DNA from: Actinomycetes bacterium
GTDB lineage: Bacteria > Actinomycetota > Actinomycetes > Mycobacteriales > Micromonosporaceae
Direction of reading: 5' to 3'
Length of the DNA: 16,609 bases
Assembly (NCBI GenBank): GCA_023402505.1
Contig: JAEYGD010000349.1
Location: 1-16,609 of the forward strand
Shown here: one piece after another, positions 14,084-16,609 of the stretch
Numbering within the stretch: position 1 is the first letter of the stretch
How the letters are laid out: each line of letters starts with the position of its first letter
Program-made: the position numbers and the translations under genes
The notes under the pieces: generated by a model
The model's database searches: none
What the model was told of the DNA's origin: nothing
What the model saw: only the letters and a program-made list of their open reading frames with translations

Positions 14084-15283
14084 TCAGGCCACGATCTCCC
14101 GGGCGCGCAGCTCGGCGATGGTGTCGGGTGAGCAGCCGAGCTCGTCGACGAGAAGACCGTCGGTGTCGGCGCCCAGGGGCCGACCGGTGAAGCGGATCCG
14201 GCCGGGCGTGTCCGACATACGCCACAGCACGTTGTGCATCAGCATCTCGCCGAGGTCCGGATCGGGGACCTTGACGACCATGCCGCTGGCCCGGACGTGC
14301 TCGTCGGCGACGATGTCGCGGGCGCTGTAGACGGGTGCGACGGCCGCGCCGGCCTCCTCGAAGGCGCGCATGACCTCGTCGCGGGTGCGCTCGGCGATCC
14401 AGCCGCCGACGTACGCGTCGAGCAGGTCGGCGTGCTGGGCCCGTTCCCGCCCGGAGGCGAACCACGGCTCGTCGATGACCTCGGGGTGGCCGACGAGGCG
14501 CAGTACCCGTTCGGCGATGGTCTGGGCGCTGGTGGACACCGCGACCCAGTCGCCGTCCCTGGTGCGGTACGTGTTGCGGGGGGCGTTGTTGGTGGACCGG
14601 TTGCCCTGCCGCTGCTGGACCACGCCGAGTTGGTCGTACACGGTGGGGCCGGGTCCGACCGCCATCATGATCGGTTCGAGCAGGCTCATGTCGACGACCT
14701 GGCCCCGGCCGCCGTTGTGCTCGCGGGCCCACAGCGCCACCATGGCCGCGGAGGACGCCGCGATGCCGCAGATGCTGTCGGCCAGGCCGAACGCCGGCAG
14801 CGTCGGCGGCCCGTCCGGTTCGCCGGTGAGGTGGGCGAAGCCGCTCATCGCCTCGGCGAGGGTGCCGAAGCCGGGCCGGTGCGCGTACGGGCCCTGCTGA
14901 CCGAAGCCGGAGATGCGCACCAGGACCAGGCCGGGGTTGGCCTCCCGCAGCCGCTCCGGGCCGATCCCCCACCGCTCCAGCGTGCCGGGGCGGAAGTTCT
15001 CCACCAGCACGTCGGCGGTGGCCGCCAGGCGCAGCAGCAGGTCGGCACCCTCCGGTGCGGACAGCTTCAGGCCGACGGTCCGCTTGTTGCGGGAGATCTC
15101 CTTCCACCACAGTGGGACGCCGTCCTTGGCGTGGCCGTGTCCCCGCATGCTGTCGCCGGCGACCGGGTGCTCGATCTTGATGACGTCGGCGCCGAAGTCG
15201 CCGAGGATCTGGCAGCACAGCGGCCCGGCCAGGATCGTCGAGGCGTCGATGACGCGGAGTCCGGTCAGTGGTCCGTCGCGCAC
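14084..15283 (-). CDS. CaiB/BaiF family (class III) CoA-transferase
   Basis: The 399-residue protein has the class III CoA-transferase pattern: GPLTGLRVIDASTILAGPL at the N-terminus, GADVIKIEHP (31-40), NKRTVGLKL (66-74), VENFRPG (94-100), RISGFGQQGPYAHRPGF, and GLADSICG with Asp169, the position of the catalytic Asp in characterised members. It transfers CoA from a donor such as succinyl-CoA to a carboxylic acid; the acceptor here is unknown, and itaconate-, citramalate- or malate-like acids would fit the CitE-like lyase of the same operon. I chose GTG 15283: GGAGGG lies just upstream and family homology starts right after it. ATG 15310 lacks a ribosome site and lies inside the inverted repeats downstream of the promoter. 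First gene of the CoA unit. Confidence 0.94.
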   Translation of the reverse strand: MRDGPLTGLRVIDASTILAGPLCCQILGDFGADVIKIEHPVAGDSMRGHGHAKDGVPLWWKEISRNKRTVGLKLSAPEGADLLLRLAATADVLVENFRPGTLERWGIGPERLREANPGLVLVRISGFGQQGPYAHRPGFGTLAEAMSGFAHLTGEPDGPPTLPAFGLADSICGIAASSAAMVALWAREHNGGRGQVVDMSLLEPIMMAVGPGPTVYDQLGVVQQRQGNRSTNNAPRNTYRTRDGDWVAVSTSAQTIAERVLRLVGHPEVIDEPWFASGRERAQHADLLDAYVGGWIAERTRDEVMRAFEEAGAAVAPVYSARDIVADEHVRASGMVVKVPDPDLGEMLMHNVLWRMSDTPGRIRFTGRPLGADTDGLLVDELGCSPDTIAELRAREIVA

Positions 15284-15301
15284 TGGCCCTCCATTCAAAT
15301 T

Positions 15302-15330
15302 CGTTCGCATGAAGCGAACGGTGTTTCGCT
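15302..15330. promoter_or_regulatory. overlapping inverted repeats (TTCGC boxes) at the CoA-unit transcription start
   Basis: CGTTCGC (15302-15308) and GCGAACG (15314-15320) form a 7-bp palindrome with a 5-nt spacer. AGCGAA (15313-15318) and TTCGCT (15325-15330) form a second one sharing the middle half-site. The array of three half-sites covers the predicted start (near 15328) and early leader of the caiB-type transcript, a usual repressor position. It is unrelated to the AT-rich palindrome at 9326-9347, so the two units probably answer to different regulators. Confidence 0.6.
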
Positions 15331-15334
15331 CAGC

Positions 15335-15364
15335 AGAATAGTCTCGGGTCGGACGAGAGGTCAA
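15335..15364 (-). promoter_or_regulatory. promoter of the CoA-transferase-to-lyase unit
   Basis: On the minus strand TTGACC (15364-15359, five of six consensus bases) is followed after 18 nt by TATTCT (15340-15335), matching TANNNT. The predicted start near 15328 gives a leader of about 45 nt to GTG 15283. Its spacing equals that of the other catabolic promoter in this window (18 nt). The element lies in the 97-nt gap after the MFS gene stop at 15381. Confidence 0.65.
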
Positions 15365-15380
15365 CGCGGCCGGCGTCCCG

Positions 15381-16609
15381 TCACCGGCCGCCGGGCCCGG
15401 CAACCGGCCGGCGCCACCGGAAACGGCCACGCAGGGCCACCGCGGCGGCCACCGCCGCCCCGGCCGCCACGAACGCGGCGACCCGGGCCGAGAAGGTGTC
15501 CCCCAACCAGCCGTGCAGCATCGCGGCACCGGGGCGGACACCGAGGAAGCACATCGACCACAGCGCCATCACCCGCCCGCGCACCTCGTCGGCCAGTCCC
15601 TGCTGGATGGTGGCGTTCACGTCGCTCACCGCGAGCAGGTAGCCGGCCCCGGCCACGGCGATACCGGCGACGGCCGTCACCGGCCCGGGGCTCACCGCGA
15701 GCACCGTCATCCCGGCGCCCAGCGCGAGCACCCCCAGCGCACCCGTCCGGCCGCTGCCCATCGTCCGCCGCAGCCTGCCCACCCACCCGGCGATCAGCGC
15801 CGAGCCGATCCCGAAGCAGGTGATGAAGATGCCCACCAGCACGTCCCCGCCACCGAAACCCTCGGCGAACAACGGCGACAGCGTGTTGATCGGCTCCATC
15901 GCCAGCCCGATCAGGGCGACGGCGACCAGGCCGCGCACCAGTTCGGGGTGGCTGCGCACGTAGGCGACACCGCCGAAGACCCCCAGCCGCCCCCGCCGGC
16001 GCGCCCCGTCCGCCGGCCGCGGCAACCGTACGCCGGCCAGCGCGAGGGCGAACACCAGGAAGCTGGCGGCGTTGACGGCGAACGCCGCGCCGGCACCGGC
16101 CAGCGCGTAGGTCGCCGCCCCGGCGACCGGGCCGATCGCGCGGGACAGGTTGAAGGTGAGCGAGTGCAGGGCGATGGCCTGGGCGACGTCGGCGCGCCCG
16201 ACGATGTTCGGCACCAGCGCCTGCGCGGCCGGCCCGGTGATCGCCTGCCCCACCCCGGACAGTCCGATGAAGACCAGGATGAGCCACGGGTTCAACGCGT
16301 CCAGGAACGCCAGCACGGCGAGAACGGCGGCGGCCGCGCCGCCCAGCGTCTGCCCCACGACGATGAGCAGCCGCCGGTCGGCGCGGTCGGCGACCGCCCC
16401 GATCACCGGGGCGAGCACCAGTTGCATCGCGAACTGCAACGCGGTGACCAGCCCGACCATGACGGCCGACCGGGTCATCGCGAAGATCGTCAGGATCGCC
16501 GCGACATTCTGGAACCAGGTGCCGGTGTTGGACGCCAGCGACCCGAAGAAGTACGGGCCGAAGCGGCGGTCGCGCAGCAGCGCCACCGCGCCGCGCCCCG
16601 CCTCGTCGG
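15381..16609 (-). CDS. MFS transporter, start probably beyond the right edge
   Basis: About 400 residues are visible, with some ten to twelve hydrophobic segments and the MFS motif-A region GAVADRADRRL after the second helix. The opening LRDRRFGPYFFGSLASNTGTWFQNVA and the overall pattern match the DHA3/MFS_3 group (EntS-like), whose members are mostly drug or siderophore exporters. GTG 16586 could be the start, but it has no good ribosome site and the frame stays open to the window end (residues DEAGRGA upstream), so I treat the gene as 5'-incomplete. It could import the substrate of the catabolic locus or export a toxic intermediate, or be unrelated; the family bias is toward export. The gap to the CaiB-type gene holds that unit's own promoter, so co-transcription is not required. 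Confidence 0.9.
   Translation of the reverse strand, partial: DEAGRGAVALLRDRRFGPYFFGSLASNTGTWFQNVAAILTIFAMTRSAVMVGLVTALQFAMQLVLAPVIGAVADRADRRLLIVVGQTLGGAAAAVLAVLAFLDALNPWLILVFIGLSGVGQAITGPAAQALVPNIVGRADVAQAIALHSLTFNLSRAIGPVAGAATYALAGAGAAFAVNAASFLVFALALAGVRLPRPADGARRRGRLGVFGGVAYVRSHPELVRGLVAVALIGLAMEPINTLSPLFAEGFGGGDVLVGIFITCFGIGSALIAGWVGRLRRTMGSGRTGALGVLALGAGMTVLAVSPGPVTAVAGIAVAGAGYLLAVSDVNATIQQGLADEVRGRVMALWSMCFLGVRPGAAMLHGWLGDTFSARVAAFVAAGAAVAAAVALRGRFRWRRPVAGPGGR

Noticed and set aside
15384..15411. Inverted repeat CCGGCCG/CGGCCGG at the MFS gene end as a terminator
   Set aside because: It lies within the last codons, is made only of G and C and has no T-tract; such repeats are expected by chance here.
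1..16609. CRISPR arrays, insertion sequences, tRNA or rRNA genes
   Set aside because: No regularly spaced direct repeats, transposase-like proteins, terminal repeats or tRNA-like structures were noticed anywhere in the window.

Overview
The window is a GC-rich (about 70% or more), densely coded stretch of actinobacterial chromosome. GTG and TTG starts, 4-nt ATGA/GTGA gene overlaps, strong GGAGG ribosome sites, likely leaderless promoters and a Tat-type lipoprotein all fit an actinomycete. A Micromonospora-like organism is my best guess from the flavour of the proteins, but no marker gene proves it.

Left part (1-4139): a left-truncated DUF2804-like gene on the minus strand diverges from an AraC-family regulator. 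A three-gene plus-strand operon follows: a Tat/lipobox-anchored HELAH metallopeptidase-like protein, then two single-pass, cysteine-containing membrane proteins of unknown function that look like diverged tandem paralogs.

Middle (4220-9353): a FadR-type GntR regulator, probably leaderless, converges on a five-gene minus-strand unit read from 9293 down to 4980. In transcription order it encodes an ApbE-type flavin transferase, a flavin reductase, an alpha/beta hydrolase with a normal nucleophile, a second alpha/beta hydrolase whose nucleophile Ser is Gly, and a luciferase-like flavin monooxygenase. Its promoter has a good -35 and -10, and a perfect AT-rich palindrome fills the spacer, so it looks repressor-controlled.

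Right part (9383-16609): a second minus-strand unit, read from 15283 to 9383, encodes a CaiB-type CoA-transferase, a cyclase/kynurenine-formamidase-like metal hydrolase, an MmgE/PrpD protein, a hydantoinase/dihydroorotase-like amidohydrolase and a CitE-like CoA-ester lyase. Its promoter is followed by overlapping TTCGC inverted repeats. An MFS transporter lies upstream on the same strand and runs off the right edge.

How the genes may work together (inference): the two adjacent units look like one catabolic locus. The flavin system and the hydrolases would oxidise and open a ring or cleave esters and amides. The amidohydrolase and cyclase would open an imide, lactam or N-acyl bond. MmgE/PrpD, CaiB and the CitE-like lyase would then hydrate or decarboxylate, activate to CoA and cleave a branched hydroxy-dicarboxylate-type intermediate. 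The substrate is unknown, and I do not recognise the combination as a named pathway.
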